Shown piece by piece: positions 14,806-23,664 of a stretch of DNA of 44,541 bases. The DNA comes from Lachnospiraceae bacterium. GTDB taxonomy: Bacteria > Bacillota > Clostridia > Lachnospirales > Lachnospiraceae. The number at the start of each line of letters is the position of its first letter. Position 1 is the stretch's first letter. The stretch is taken from the NCBI GenBank assembly GCA_015258095.1, contig JABZIV010000014.1:1-44541 (forward strand), written 5' to 3'. The translations under genes and the position numbers were made by a program. The notes under the pieces were generated by a model that saw only the letters and a list, made by a program, of their open reading frames with translations, was not told the DNA's origin and ran no database searches.

Positions 14806-16692
14806 ATGGGTAAGATTATAGGAATTGACTTAGGAACAACGAACAGCTGTGTAGCCGTTATGGAAGGGGGAAAGCCCGTTGTTATTCCAAACGCCGAAGG
14901 CATGAGAACAACACCTTCCGTGGTGGCATTTACAAAGAATGGAGAGAGACTTGTCGGTGAGCCGGCAAAGAGACAGGCGGTAACCAATGCGGATCGTACC
15001 ATTTCTTCCATCAAGAGACACATGGGTACCGATTATAAAGTTTCCATCGACGGAAAAGAATACACGCCGCAGGAAATTTCCGCTATGATTTTACAGAAGT
15101 TAAAGGCGGATGCCGAGAGCTATTTGGGTGAGAAAGTAACGCAGGCGGTTATTACCGTTCCGGCTTATTTCAACGATGCGCAGAGACAGGCAACAAAGGA
15201 TGCCGGTAAGATTGCCGGTCTTTCCGTAGAAAGAATCATTAACGAGCCGACAGCGGCAGCTCTTGCTTACGGTTTGGAAGATGAGTCCGAGCAGAAGGTC
15301 ATGGTTTATGACTTAGGAGGCGGTACCTTCGATGTATCCATTATCGATATCGGTGACGGGGTTATCGAAGTGCTTTCTACGAACGGCGATACACACCTTG
15401 GCGGTGATGACTACGACGATCGTATTACAAAGTGGCTTGTAGATGAATTTAAAGCAGCCGAGGGAGTAGACCTTTCCCAGGATAAGATGGCTTTACAGCG
15501 TCTGAAGGAAGCGGCAGAGAAGGCAAAGAAAGAGCTTTCTTCCGCAACAACAACAGACATCAACCTTCCGTTCATTACCGCAACGGCTGAAGGTCCGAAG
15601 CATCTCGATATGAAGCTTTCTCGTGCAAAGTTCGAAGAGTTGACTTCGGATTTGACAGAGAGAACCGCCGTTCCGGTACAGAATTCTCTGCATGATGCCG
15701 GTCTTACTTCTTCCGATCTCGGAAAGGTTCTGCTGGTTGGCGGTTCCACCAGAATGCCGGTTGTGCAGGAGAAGGTAAAGCAGCTCACCGGAAAAGAGCC
15801 GTCTAAGAACCTGAACCCGGATGAGTGCGTGGCTCTCGGTGCCGCTGTACAGGGCGGAAAGCTGAGTGGAGAAGCCGGTGCGGGTGATGTGCTTCTTCTC
15901 GATGTAACACCGCTTACACTTTCTATCGAAACACTCGGAGGCGTTGCTACACCGTTGATTAAGAGAAACACAACCATTCCGACCAGAGCATCTCAGGTCT
16001 TCTCTACCGCGGCTGATAATCAGACTGCTGTGGACATTCACGTCGTACAGGGTGAAAGAGAGTTTGCAAGAGATAATAAAACTTTGGGACAGTTCCGCCT
16101 GGACGGTATCCTTCCGGCACAGCGCGGCGTTCCTCAGATTGAAGTTACTTTCGATATCGATGCAAACGGTATTGTAAATGTATCCGCAAAGGATAAGGGA
16201 ACCGGAAAGGAACAGCATATTACCATTACATCCGGCTCCAGTATGTCGAAGGAAGATATCGATAAGGCAGTGAATGAAGCCGCACAGTATGAGGCAGCGG
16301 ACAAAGAGAAGAAGGAAGCTATCGAGGTAAGAAACGGAGCGGACTCTATCGTCTTCCAGACTAAGAAAGCGTTGACGGAAGTGGGAGATAAGATTTCCGA
16401 CAATGATAAGGCTACAGTGGAAGCGGACTTGAAGGCTCTGGAGGATGTTCTCGCAGCAAATCCGCTTGAAAACATCACAAAGGACGGTGCGGCACAGATT
16501 AAGGCGGCACAGGAAAAGCTTATGCAGTCTTCTCAGGCCCTTTTCACAAAGGTATATGAGCAGGCACAGGGCGCAGCTGGTGCAGCAGGTGCAGCCGGCG
16601 CGGGAGAGTCTTCGGGAACGGAGAACGCAGGCTCGAACAATAGCGGAAACGGCGATGACAATGTTGTCGACGGAGACTTTAAGGAAGTATAA
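14806..16692 (+). CDS. dnaK: Chaperone DnaK (Hsp70)
   Basis: A 628-residue Hsp70. The nucleotide-binding domain shows 'IIGIDLGTTNSCVAV' (phosphate 1), 'AVITVPAYFNDAQRQATKDAG', 'VYDLGGGTFDVSI' (phosphate 2) and 'VLLVGGSTRMP' (adenosine). The substrate-binding beta domain begins near 'LLLDVTPLTLSIET', and the helical lid ends in a Gly/Ala/Asn-rich tail and 'GDDNVVDGDFKEV', the usual DnaK C-terminal EEVD-like acidic end. It lacks the 24-residue insertion typical of Gram-negative DnaK in the first lobe, consistent with a Firmicute. AAAGGAGAG precedes ATG 14806. Confidence 0.98.
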   Translation: MGKIIGIDLGTTNSCVAVMEGGKPVVIPNAEGMRTTPSVVAFTKNGERLVGEPAKRQAVTNADRTISSIKRHMGTDYKVSIDGKEYTPQEISAMILQKLKADAESYLGEKVTQAVITVPAYFNDAQRQATKDAGKIAGLSVERIINEPTAAALAYGLEDESEQKVMVYDLGGGTFDVSIIDIGDGVIEVLSTNGDTHLGGDDYDDRITKWLVDEFKAAEGVDLSQDKMALQRLKEAAEKAKKELSSATTTDINLPFITATAEGPKHLDMKLSRAKFEELTSDLTERTAVPVQNSLHDAGLTSSDLGKVLLVGGSTRMPVVQEKVKQLTGKEPSKNLNPDECVALGAAVQGGKLSGEAGAGDVLLLDVTPLTLSIETLGGVATPLIKRNTTIPTRASQVFSTAADNQTAVDIHVVQGEREFARDNKTLGQFRLDGILPAQRGVPQIEVTFDIDANGIVNVSAKDKGTGKEQHITITSGSSMSKEDIDKAVNEAAQYEAADKEKKEAIEVRNGADSIVFQTKKALTEVGDKISDNDKATVEADLKALEDVLAANPLENITKDGAAQIKAAQEKLMQSSQALFTKVYEQAQGAAGAAGAAGAGESSGTENAGSNNSGNGDDNVVDGDFKEV

Positions 16693-16706
16693 GGGGATAG
16701 ATCAAG

Positions 16707-17816
16707 ATGGCAGAAAAGCGTGATTATTACGAAGTACTGGGGGTAGACAAGAATGCCGATGAGGCGACCATAAAGAAAGCATATCGGCAGCTTGCAAAAA
16801 AATACCACCCGGATGCAAATCCCGGAGATGAGACGGCTGCGGCAAAGTTCCGGGAGGCTTCTGAAGCCTATGCGGTTCTGTCGGATCCGGAGAAGAAGAA
16901 GGCGTATGACACCTATGGTCATGCCGCCTTCGACCCCAATTCCGCAGCCGGTGCAAGTTCGGGATTTGGCGGTTTTGATTTTGGAAATATGGATATGTCC
17001 GATATCTTTGCCGATTTCTTCGGAGGCGGATTCTCCGGAGGAAGAGGGTATGGACGGCGTGGAAATATGCCGGAAAAGGGAGACAATATCCGTCTTGGTA
17101 TTCGAATCACTTTTGATGACGCCATTAAGGGTGTGAAGAAGAATGTCAAAATCCGCTATAAAGATACCTGTAAAACCTGTAACGGATCGGGAGCAAAGCC
17201 GGGAACGGAAAAAACCACCTGTCCGCGTTGTAACGGCAGCGGACAGGTTCGGATGACGCAACAGAGTATCTTCGGTATGGTACAGCAGGTTACGACTTGC
17301 CCGGAGTGTCACGGTACCGGATCGATTATCAAGGAGAAATGTCCGGATTGTAAGGGAGAAGGCTATATCAACACGGAGAAAACCATGGAGATTGCCATTC
17401 CTGCCGGAATTGATGATGGACAAGTTATTCGTCGGACCGGTGGCGGAGATCCCGGGGTGAACGGTGGACCGAGAGGAGATCTTTTAGTAGAGGTTTCTGT
17501 AAGCGACCATCCGTTCTTTAAGAGACAGGGAACGAACATCTATTCCACGGAAGCCATCAGTTTTCCGAAGGCGACCCTCGGCGGCAGCACCATTGTGAAA
17601 ACAGTGGACGGGCCGGTAGAACTGAAGATTGTGGCGGGGACACAGTCGGGAACCCGTATGCGTTTAAGAGGAAAGGGCGTTCCTTCTTTACAGAATCCGA
17701 AGATTCGTGGAGATCAGTTTGTAACGATTGTGGTGGAAACCCCGAAGAAGTTAAACAAGAAGCAGAAGGATGCTTTGAAGGCGTATGCCGAAAGCTGCGG
17801 CGAAAGCATAGAATAA
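16707..17816 (+). CDS. dnaJ: Chaperone DnaJ (Hsp40, type I)
   Basis: A 369-residue DnaJ that delivers clients to DnaK and stimulates its ATPase. The J domain (1-70) has 'KKYHPDANPG' with the HPD triad; a Gly/Phe-rich stretch follows (about 75-115). The zinc region has four CxxCxGxG motifs: 'CKTCNGSG', 'CPRCNGSG', 'CPECHGTG' and 'CPDCKGEG'. The C-terminal substrate domains complete the type I architecture. It is 14 bases behind dnaK and ends the heat-shock operon, followed by a terminator at 17859. Confidence 0.98.
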   Translation: MAEKRDYYEVLGVDKNADEATIKKAYRQLAKKYHPDANPGDETAAAKFREASEAYAVLSDPEKKKAYDTYGHAAFDPNSAAGASSGFGGFDFGNMDMSDIFADFFGGGFSGGRGYGRRGNMPEKGDNIRLGIRITFDDAIKGVKKNVKIRYKDTCKTCNGSGAKPGTEKTTCPRCNGSGQVRMTQQSIFGMVQQVTTCPECHGTGSIIKEKCPDCKGEGYINTEKTMEIAIPAGIDDGQVIRRTGGGDPGVNGGPRGDLLVEVSVSDHPFFKRQGTNIYSTEAISFPKATLGGSTIVKTVDGPVELKIVAGTQSGTRMRLRGKGVPSLQNPKIRGDQFVTIVVETPKKLNKKQKDALKAYAESCGESIE

Positions 17817-17858
17817 TCCTTCGCGGATTCAATAGAACATTACCCGCCGGACGGGAAG

Positions 17859-17890
17859 AAAAAAAGCAGGCCAGGCCTGCTTTTTTTCTT
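17859..17890 (+). terminator. Terminator of the hrcA-dnaJ operon
   Basis: A stem of AAAAAA-AGCAGG (17859-17870) with CCTGCT-TTTTTT (17876-17887), loop CCAGG, then a T-run. Confidence 0.9.
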
Positions 17891-17948
17891 ATGCTTTTCT
17901 CTCTTTATTGTGCTTTTTTCCGCTTGTTCAAACATTCTCAAACTTTCG

Positions 17949-17976
17949 TAATAGAAACAGGAAAAGCTGCCGATAA
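17949..17976 (+). promoter_or_regulatory. Sigma-28/SigD-type motility promoter
   Basis: TAAT (17949-17952), 16 bases, then GCCGATAA (17969-17976), an exact match to the sigma-28 -10 box. It lies 38 bases upstream of the chemotaxis receptor, the type of gene this sigma factor controls. Confidence 0.75.
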
Positions 17977-18014
17977 AAATAGCGTAAGAAGGAGTACGTA
18001 CTCAAGGAGGAAAA

Positions 18015-20159
18015 ATGGTTAAGAAAGTGAAAGAAAAGAGAAAGTTGGAAAAGGGTGGCTTTTCCTGGAAAAATTTCAGCCTTTCCGGAAGAATCTCTTC
18101 GATTCTTTGCATTTCGATGGTTGTTGTTTTTCTTTTAATGAATGTGGTCATTTTAGGGGCTGCCGGTCGCTCCTTTGAAAATGTGAATCAGGCTTATTTA
18201 CAGTCTACAACGTCCATGCACGTGGAGAAGGTAAAGAAGTCCATCACAGATGCGGAGCGTGCCGCGAGGGCGGTGGAAGACCATTTGGAAACGATGTATT
18301 CCGGCACGGATAATGCTGCGGCTTCCGTACCGAGTGTGGTAAAGGATTCCATCCTTTTAACCCCGACCCGTTCCTATGAAGAGAGATATCTTCTGGATTC
18401 TGTTTGGGAAATGATTCGACACAACGAGAACATCATGGGAGCAGGTGTATTTTTTGAGCCGAATGCTTTTCAGGAGAATCTGCCGGAATATGCTATGTAT
18501 CTGGGAAGGGATAACGGCGACGAGAATAAGCGCTTCTCTAAATTCCTGGAGTACAAGTTCTATGGAAACGGCGGAGAAGAGTACTATACAAAGGCAGCCA
18601 CGGAAAAGAAGAGCTTTGTGGTGGACCCGTTTGTTTCCTCTATCACAGGAGAAACGATCTTCGTATTGGTCGTTCCCATTTTACACAACGATGAATTTAA
18701 AGGGGTTATCGTTGTAGATCTGAATGTGAAGATGTTCAATGCTCTCGGAAAGGATAAGTCGGGAGAAGGGGCGAAGACCTTCTATGACGTCATCAATCAT
18801 GATGGTAAGTTCGTCTACAGTTCCAATCCGGATGCGGTAGGCAAGAATCTTTCCGATTATGTCGGTGTGGATAACTTCAAGAACAATATTCAGAGTCAGT
18901 TCGATAAAAATGAAATTTTCCATGTGATCGATAAATACAGAGTGCGGTACTTTGCGCCGCTTTCTATCTACGGTACAAACTGGTATGTGCAGTCCGCGAT
19001 GAGTCTGGATATGTATAATGCAGGCAAGAATCAGCTTTCTCTCACTCTTGTGATGGCGGAAGTGATAGGATTCATTCTGATTCAGCTCGTGATTTTCCTG
19101 ACCTTACGGAAGTCCTTGCAGCCGTTAGGAAAGCTTGCCAAGGAAAGTGATAAGATTGCCGATGGAGACTTCAATATAGCGATAACGTATCCGTACAGGG
19201 ATGAAATCGGAAAACTGATTCAGAGTTTTAATCGGATTATAGAGCGCTTTACCTATGTGGTATCGGATTTACAGAAGAAACTCGGCGCTTTCTCCAGCGG
19301 AGATTTTGGCGAAGAACTCACGGAAGATGAAAACTATAAGGGAGACTTCCGCCCGATTCTTGTTTCCTTGCAGGAAATCTCGAAGAGTCTGAACAGTACG
19401 TTAAAGAACGTGCAGATTTCTTCTTCTGAAGTGATGAGCAGTGCGGGACAGGTTAGCTCGATGGCACAGCGCATCTCGGAAGGTACAACGAAGCAGGCAT
19501 CTTCTATTTCCGATCTTTCCGGCACGATGGAAGGAATCTCCAAGCAGATTCATCATACGGCAAAACAAGCGGAGAAGGCACAAGAGCTTGGTGTGCTCAG
19601 CGGTACCCATGTTGAAACCAGCAATCAGAAGATGACGGATATGCAGGGTGCGATGGAAGAAATTACGGAAAAATCGAAGGAAATCAGCAAGATCATCAAG
19701 ACCATCGACGACATCGCTTTCCAGACGAATATCCTGTCTCTGAACGCGGCCATCGAGGCGGCTCGTGCAGGAGAAGCCGGTAAAGGTTTTGCGGTTGTAG
19801 CGGATGAAGTCGGAAACCTTGCGAAGAAGTCACAGGAAGCTGCACAGAATACGTCCATTTTGATTGAGGAAACCATCGGTGCAGTACAAAAGGGTGCGAA
19901 GTTTACGGAAGAGACGGCGGAAGCGCTGCATTCCGTTTCGGATAGTACCAACCAGGTGAATGACCTGATTCTGGAGATTTCCAGAGCATCGGAAGAAGAG
20001 TCCGACGGTATCGGAAAGCTTAGCGAGGGCATTCAGGAGATTTCCGCAGTGGTACAGGACAATTCCGCGACAGCGGAAGAGAGTGCCGCAACGGCGGAAG
20101 AGCTCTCTGCGCAGGCCAATATGATGAATGGTCTGATTGACAAGTTCAAGTTGCGTTAA
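18015..20159 (+). CDS. Methyl-accepting chemotaxis protein
   Basis: A 714-residue transmembrane chemoreceptor. A basic N-terminus leads to TM1 (about 29-50), an extracytoplasmic ligand domain of about 285 residues that looks like a double Cache domain ('WYVQSAM' near its end), TM2 (about 340-362), a HAMP domain (about 365-415) and the cytoplasmic signalling coiled coil. The hairpin tip 'IDDIAFQTNILSLNAAIEAARAGEAGKGFAVVADEV' region (about 563-598) binds CheA/CheW. The ligand is unknown. The RBS AAGGAGG precedes ATG 18015. A sigma-28-type promoter upstream and terminators on both sides make it a stand-alone motility-regulon gene. Confidence 0.95.
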   Translation: MVKKVKEKRKLEKGGFSWKNFSLSGRISSILCISMVVVFLLMNVVILGAAGRSFENVNQAYLQSTTSMHVEKVKKSITDAERAARAVEDHLETMYSGTDNAAASVPSVVKDSILLTPTRSYEERYLLDSVWEMIRHNENIMGAGVFFEPNAFQENLPEYAMYLGRDNGDENKRFSKFLEYKFYGNGGEEYYTKAATEKKSFVVDPFVSSITGETIFVLVVPILHNDEFKGVIVVDLNVKMFNALGKDKSGEGAKTFYDVINHDGKFVYSSNPDAVGKNLSDYVGVDNFKNNIQSQFDKNEIFHVIDKYRVRYFAPLSIYGTNWYVQSAMSLDMYNAGKNQLSLTLVMAEVIGFILIQLVIFLTLRKSLQPLGKLAKESDKIADGDFNIAITYPYRDEIGKLIQSFNRIIERFTYVVSDLQKKLGAFSSGDFGEELTEDENYKGDFRPILVSLQEISKSLNSTLKNVQISSSEVMSSAGQVSSMAQRISEGTTKQASSISDLSGTMEGISKQIHHTAKQAEKAQELGVLSGTHVETSNQKMTDMQGAMEEITEKSKEISKIIKTIDDIAFQTNILSLNAAIEAARAGEAGKGFAVVADEVGNLAKKSQEAAQNTSILIEETIGAVQKGAKFTEETAEALHSVSDSTNQVNDLILEISRASEEESDGIGKLSEGIQEISAVVQDNSATAEESAATAEELSAQANMMNGLIDKFKLR

Positions 20160-20173
20160 GAAAAGACAGAAGG

Positions 20174-20216
20174 AAAAAAAGGATTTCGGTTTCAGTCCGG
20201 AGAATCCTTTTTTTCT
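20174..20216 (+). terminator. Terminator after the chemoreceptor gene
   Basis: A 12-bp stem, AAAAAAAGGATT (20174-20185) with AATCCTTTTTTT (20203-20214), then TCTTC. Confidence 0.88.
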
Positions 20217-20221
20217 TCTGC

Positions 20222-20249
20222 GTGACTTTCTAAAAGAACTATGTATAAT
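20222..20249 (+). promoter_or_regulatory. Candidate pckA promoter
   Basis: A consensus TATAAT (20244-20249) with a weak GTGACT 16 bases upstream (20222-20227). It would leave a leader of about 130 bases before pckA, in which I see no recognisable riboswitch. Confidence 0.4.
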
Positions 20250-20387
20250 ATAGTATGTTAGAACTTAAACAATTAAATATTTCAAACTGTATAGCTTTTG
20301 GATTCGGATAGAAAGATAGAGCCTTGTGCGGAACAGCGGGGAAGAAGTTTCCATCCTTTAGGAAGCTATATAAAAGGAGAAGAGAAT

Positions 20388-21992
20388 ATGGCAAGTTTAG
20401 ATTTGACGAAGTATGGCATTACCGGAACCACTGAGATTGTACACAATCCTTCTTATGAGACTTTGTTTCAGGAAGAGACTGCAGAGAATCTGGAAGGGTA
20501 TGAAAGAGGAAGAGTCAGCTCTCTTGGTGCAGTGGATGTAAAAACGGGAATTTATACCGGACGTTCTCCGAAAGATAAGTTTATTGTGATGGATCAGAAT
20601 TCAAAGGATACGGTATGGTGGACTTCGGAGGAATACCCCAATGATAACCATCCGGCATCGGAAAAGGCTTGGGAAGTATGTAAGGAACTCGCGAAAAAAG
20701 AGCTTTCCAATAAGCGCCTTTTCGTCGTGGACGCTTTCTGCGGAGCAAACAAAGATACGCGTATGGCGGTTCGTTTCATTGTGGAAGTGGCATGGCAGGC
20801 ACACTTTGTGACCAATATGTTCATTAAACCGACGAAAGAAGAGTTGGCGCATTTTGAGCCGGATTTCATCGTATACAATGCTTCTAAAGCGAAGGTGGAG
20901 AACTATAAGGAATTGGGACTGCACTCCGAAACTGCCGTTTTATTCAACATTACTAGTAAAGAGCAGATTATTCTGAACACCTGGTACGGCGGAGAGATGA
21001 AGAAGGGAATGTTCTCCATGATGAACTATTTCCTGCCGTTAAAGGGAATTGCTTCTATGCACTGCTCGGCAAATACGGACCTGGACGGAAAGCACACCGC
21101 CATCTTCTTCGGCCTTTCCGGTACAGGTAAGACGACTCTTTCTACCGATCCGAAGAGACTGCTCATCGGAGATGATGAGCACGGTTGGGACGACAACGGC
21201 GTCTTCAATTTTGAAGGTGGATGTTATGCCAAGGTGATTGACCTGGATAAGGAATCGGAGCCGGATATTTATAAGGCGATTCGGAGAAATGCCCTTCTTG
21301 AGAATGTTACGATGGATGAGGCCGGAAATCTTGATTTTAAAGATAAGTCCGTAACGGAGAACACGCGTGTGTCCTATCCGATTCAGCATATCGATAAGAT
21401 TGTGAAGCCGATTTCCTCCGCTCCCGCTGCGGAAAATGTCATCTTCCTTTCTGCGGATGCCTTTGGTGTATTGCCCCCGATTTCTATCCTGACACCGGAG
21501 CAGACAGAGTATTACTTCCTTTCCGGTTTTACCGCAAAGCTTGCCGGAACAGAGAGAGGAATCACCGAGCCGACGCCGACTTTCTCCGCTTGCTTCGGAC
21601 AGGCCTTTCTGGAGCTTCCTCCGACGAAGTATGCCGAAGAGCTTGTGAAGAAGATGAAGAAGAACGGGGCAAAGGCGTATCTTGTGAACACCGGTTGGAA
21701 CGGTTCCGGAAAGAGAATTTCCATCAAAGATACGAGAGGAATCATTGATGCGATTCTGAACGGAGATGTAGCCAAGGCGGAGACGAAGAAGATTCCGTAC
21801 TTTGATTTTGAGATTCCGGTATCCCTTCCGGGAGTGGATCCGAAGATTCTGGATCCGAGAGATACTTACTCTGATGGAAAAGTTTGGGAAGAGAAGGCAA
21901 AAGACCTTGCTGGAAGGTTTGTAAAGAACTTTAAGAAATATGAAAATACCACACTCGGAAAGAGCTTGAAGGACGCCGGACCGAAGTGTTAA
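20388..21992 (+). CDS. pckA: Phosphoenolpyruvate carboxykinase (ATP)
   Basis: A 534-residue ATP-dependent PEPCK that interconverts oxaloacetate + ATP with PEP + CO2 + ADP. In fermentative anaerobes it often runs in the carboxylating, ATP-forming direction. Seen are 'GRSPKDKF', the kinase-1a P-loop 'GLSGTGKTTLS' (about 243-253), the metal-binding 'LLIGDDEHGWDDNGVFNFEGGCYAK' region and 'NTGWNGSG'. The start at 20388 follows AAAAGGAG; the frame opens 90 bases earlier, but those residues are not PEPCK-like. It is flanked by terminators and so monocistronic. Confidence 0.97.
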   Translation: MASLDLTKYGITGTTEIVHNPSYETLFQEETAENLEGYERGRVSSLGAVDVKTGIYTGRSPKDKFIVMDQNSKDTVWWTSEEYPNDNHPASEKAWEVCKELAKKELSNKRLFVVDAFCGANKDTRMAVRFIVEVAWQAHFVTNMFIKPTKEELAHFEPDFIVYNASKAKVENYKELGLHSETAVLFNITSKEQIILNTWYGGEMKKGMFSMMNYFLPLKGIASMHCSANTDLDGKHTAIFFGLSGTGKTTLSTDPKRLLIGDDEHGWDDNGVFNFEGGCYAKVIDLDKESEPDIYKAIRRNALLENVTMDEAGNLDFKDKSVTENTRVSYPIQHIDKIVKPISSAPAAENVIFLSADAFGVLPPISILTPEQTEYYFLSGFTAKLAGTERGITEPTPTFSACFGQAFLELPPTKYAEELVKKMKKNGAKAYLVNTGWNGSGKRISIKDTRGIIDAILNGDVAKAETKKIPYFDFEIPVSLPGVDPKILDPRDTYSDGKVWEEKAKDLAGRFVKNFKKYENTTLGKSLKDAGPKC

Positions 21993-22003
21993 GAAACGAA
22001 AAG

Positions 22004-22042
22004 AAAAGGAGGGTCATGTACAGCGTACATGACCCTCCTTTT
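22004..22042 (+). terminator. Terminator after pckA
   Basis: A perfect 18-bp stem (22004-22021 with 22025-22042) with a 3-base loop, ending in TTTT. One of the most stable hairpins in the window, although its T-tract is short. Confidence 0.85.
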
Positions 22043-22076
22043 GCTTCTGATGATAGTTTAGGAATTTATTTCTTTA

Positions 22077-22096
22077 GCTTAAAGGATTCTTTAAGC
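22077..22096. repeat. GCTTAAAG/CTTTAAGC inverted repeat
   Basis: A perfect 8-bp inverted repeat with a GATT loop, between the pckA terminator and the LCP promoter (only about 4 bases before the -35 position). It could be an operator or a secondary terminator (followed by GCCTTTCTTTT). Confidence 0.5.
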
Positions 22097-22099
22097 GCC

Positions 22100-22128
22100 T
22101 TTCTTTTATAAAACGCGTTTGCTATAAT
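22100..22128 (+). promoter_or_regulatory. Extended -10 promoter of the LCP gene
   Basis: TGCTATAAT, an extended -10 with consensus TATAAT at 22123-22128, and a weak TTTCTT at -35 (22100-22105). It is 30 bases ahead of the TTG start. Confidence 0.6.
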
Positions 22129-22157
22129 GCAAAAAAAGAAATCCGGGAGGAAAAGAA

Positions 22158-23555
22158 TTGGAAAGCAGAAAAAGAAGAACCAGGCGCAGCCGCAGTTTTA
22201 TGAGAGAGCAGGAAGAATATAGCGATATTTCGATTCCTATTGCTAGAGAAAGAGAGGATAAGCCGGTTCGGAAAAGAAAGAAAAAAGGAGTGGCTCTGCG
22301 ATTTGCAGGGATTCTTCTTCTATTTTTTCTTGCCCTTTTTCTGTTCTGGCGTTTTGTTTCTCCCTACTTCGGAAAGCCCTATCGCACGATTGCCATTTTC
22401 GGACTGGACAATCGGGAAGGAAAGAAGGAGGCCGGCGCACTTTCCGACGTGATTATGCTTGCCTCTATGAACAAGAGGACAGGAGAGATTAAGCTTTGCT
22501 CCGTTTATCGGGATACCTATGCGGAAATTGACGGAAACGGAACCTATCACAAGATGAATGAAGCCTATTTTCTCGGCGGCCATGAGCAGGCGGTAAAAGC
22601 CCTGGAGCGGAATCTAGATATCCGGATTGACGATTATGTGAGTTTCACCTGGGCGGCGGTTGCAAAGGGCATTTCCGCGCTGGGAGGAGTGGATCTCGAA
22701 CTTTCCGACGCGGAGTTCTACTATATCAATGCCTTTATTACGGAAACCGTGCAGTCCACAGGCATTCCTTCCGTACATCTTCCGCACGCGGGAATGAATC
22801 ATCTGGATGGTATTCAGGCCGTTTCGTACGGCAGGCTTCGTTTAATGGATACCGATTTTAATCGTACGGCAAGGCAGAGAAAAGTGTTGAGTCTTGCCAT
22901 GGAGAAAGCGAAGAAGGCGGGACCGCTTAAATTGGCTTCCGTGGCGGCGCAGGTCCTTCCGGAAGTTTCTACCAGCATGAACATGGCCGATTTCACGAGC
23001 CTGGCTGCACAGGTGGGGAGATATCATCTGGGAGAGACTGGCGGATTTCCTTTCGCAAGGACGACGAAGAAGATTCGGAAGATGGATGTCGTGATTCCCG
23101 CAACGCTGGAAAGCAATGTAGTGGAGCTCCATCAATTCCTTTATGGCGATAGCTCTTATACGCCTTCCTCTGAGGTGCAGAAGATCAGCAGTCACATTGC
23201 GGAAGTTTCCGGAGTAAAGAAAGTGCTTCCCAATGCGGAAGAAGTGGGAACCGGTGGAGGCACAGTCAGAAAAAAGGATGCCAGAAAAGGAAAAGCTGTA
23301 GAGAGCACAGAAAAGAGTAAGAAGAAAGCGGAAACAGAGGGCGCAAAGAAGCAGGAAACAAAGACGGAAACGGAAGAAGAGACCACTGTAAAGAATAAAA
23401 AAGAAACAAAGGAAGAGAAAAAATCCACAGAAGAAGAGAGCAAGGAAACAAAAGAAAAGAAGGAAACGGAAGAAACTGTGGAAGTAGGACCGGGTGCCGC
23501 CTTAGGAGGGAAATCTTTGGAGACAGAAGAAAATGCCGATGCACCGGGAACTTAA
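22158..23555 (+). CDS. LytR-CpsA-Psr (LCP) family cell-envelope ligase
   Basis: A 465-residue membrane protein that starts with TTG at 22158 behind GGGAGG. A basic cytoplasmic N-terminus (1-45) leads to one TM helix (about 48-68) and an extracellular LCP domain (about 75-310) with 'FGLDNREG', 'LSDVIMLASMN', 'SVYRDTYAEI' and 'RLRLMDTDFNRTARQRKVL', the Arg/Asp residues that bind polyprenyl pyrophosphate. LCP enzymes attach teichoic acids or capsule to peptidoglycan. The last ~95 residues (about 370-465) are a low-complexity tail of K, E and T, unusual in length for the family. It is monocistronic. Confidence 0.93.
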   Translation: MESRKRRTRRSRSFMREQEEYSDISIPIAREREDKPVRKRKKKGVALRFAGILLLFFLALFLFWRFVSPYFGKPYRTIAIFGLDNREGKKEAGALSDVIMLASMNKRTGEIKLCSVYRDTYAEIDGNGTYHKMNEAYFLGGHEQAVKALERNLDIRIDDYVSFTWAAVAKGISALGGVDLELSDAEFYYINAFITETVQSTGIPSVHLPHAGMNHLDGIQAVSYGRLRLMDTDFNRTARQRKVLSLAMEKAKKAGPLKLASVAAQVLPEVSTSMNMADFTSLAAQVGRYHLGETGGFPFARTTKKIRKMDVVIPATLESNVVELHQFLYGDSSYTPSSEVQKISSHIAEVSGVKKVLPNAEEVGTGGGTVRKKDARKGKAVESTEKSKKKAETEGAKKQETKTETEEETTVKNKKETKEEKKSTEEESKETKEKKETEETVEVGPGAALGGKSLETEENADAPGT

Positions 23556-23574
23556 ATTATTTAACAAAATGAAT

Positions 23575-23620
23575 AAAAACACCTCTTTTTCTGCTTATCA
23601 CAGAAGAAGGGGTGTTTTTT
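23575..23620. terminator. Terminator after the LCP gene, possibly bidirectional
   Basis: A 19-bp stem with two G-T pairs (23575-23593 with 23601-23619) and a 7-base loop. It has A-run and T-run flanks, so it may also end the convergent ktrA transcript. Confidence 0.85.
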
Positions 23621-23649
23621 ATGTCTGAATAAAGTAAGGAAATATACCC

Positions 23650-23664
23650 TTTTTTTTGGGGGGG
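23650..23664. repeat. T8G7 homopolymer pair next to the ktrA stop codon
   Basis: Eight T (23650-23657) followed directly by seven G (23658-23664), ending one base before the ktrA stop codon (TAG on minus, 23665-23667). Both tracts are long for this window and are prone to slippage. Confidence 0.85.

Noticed and set aside
15411..16478. Long minus-strand frames opposite dnaK
   Set aside because: Antisense shadows of a highly conserved gene, with no homology that I can see.
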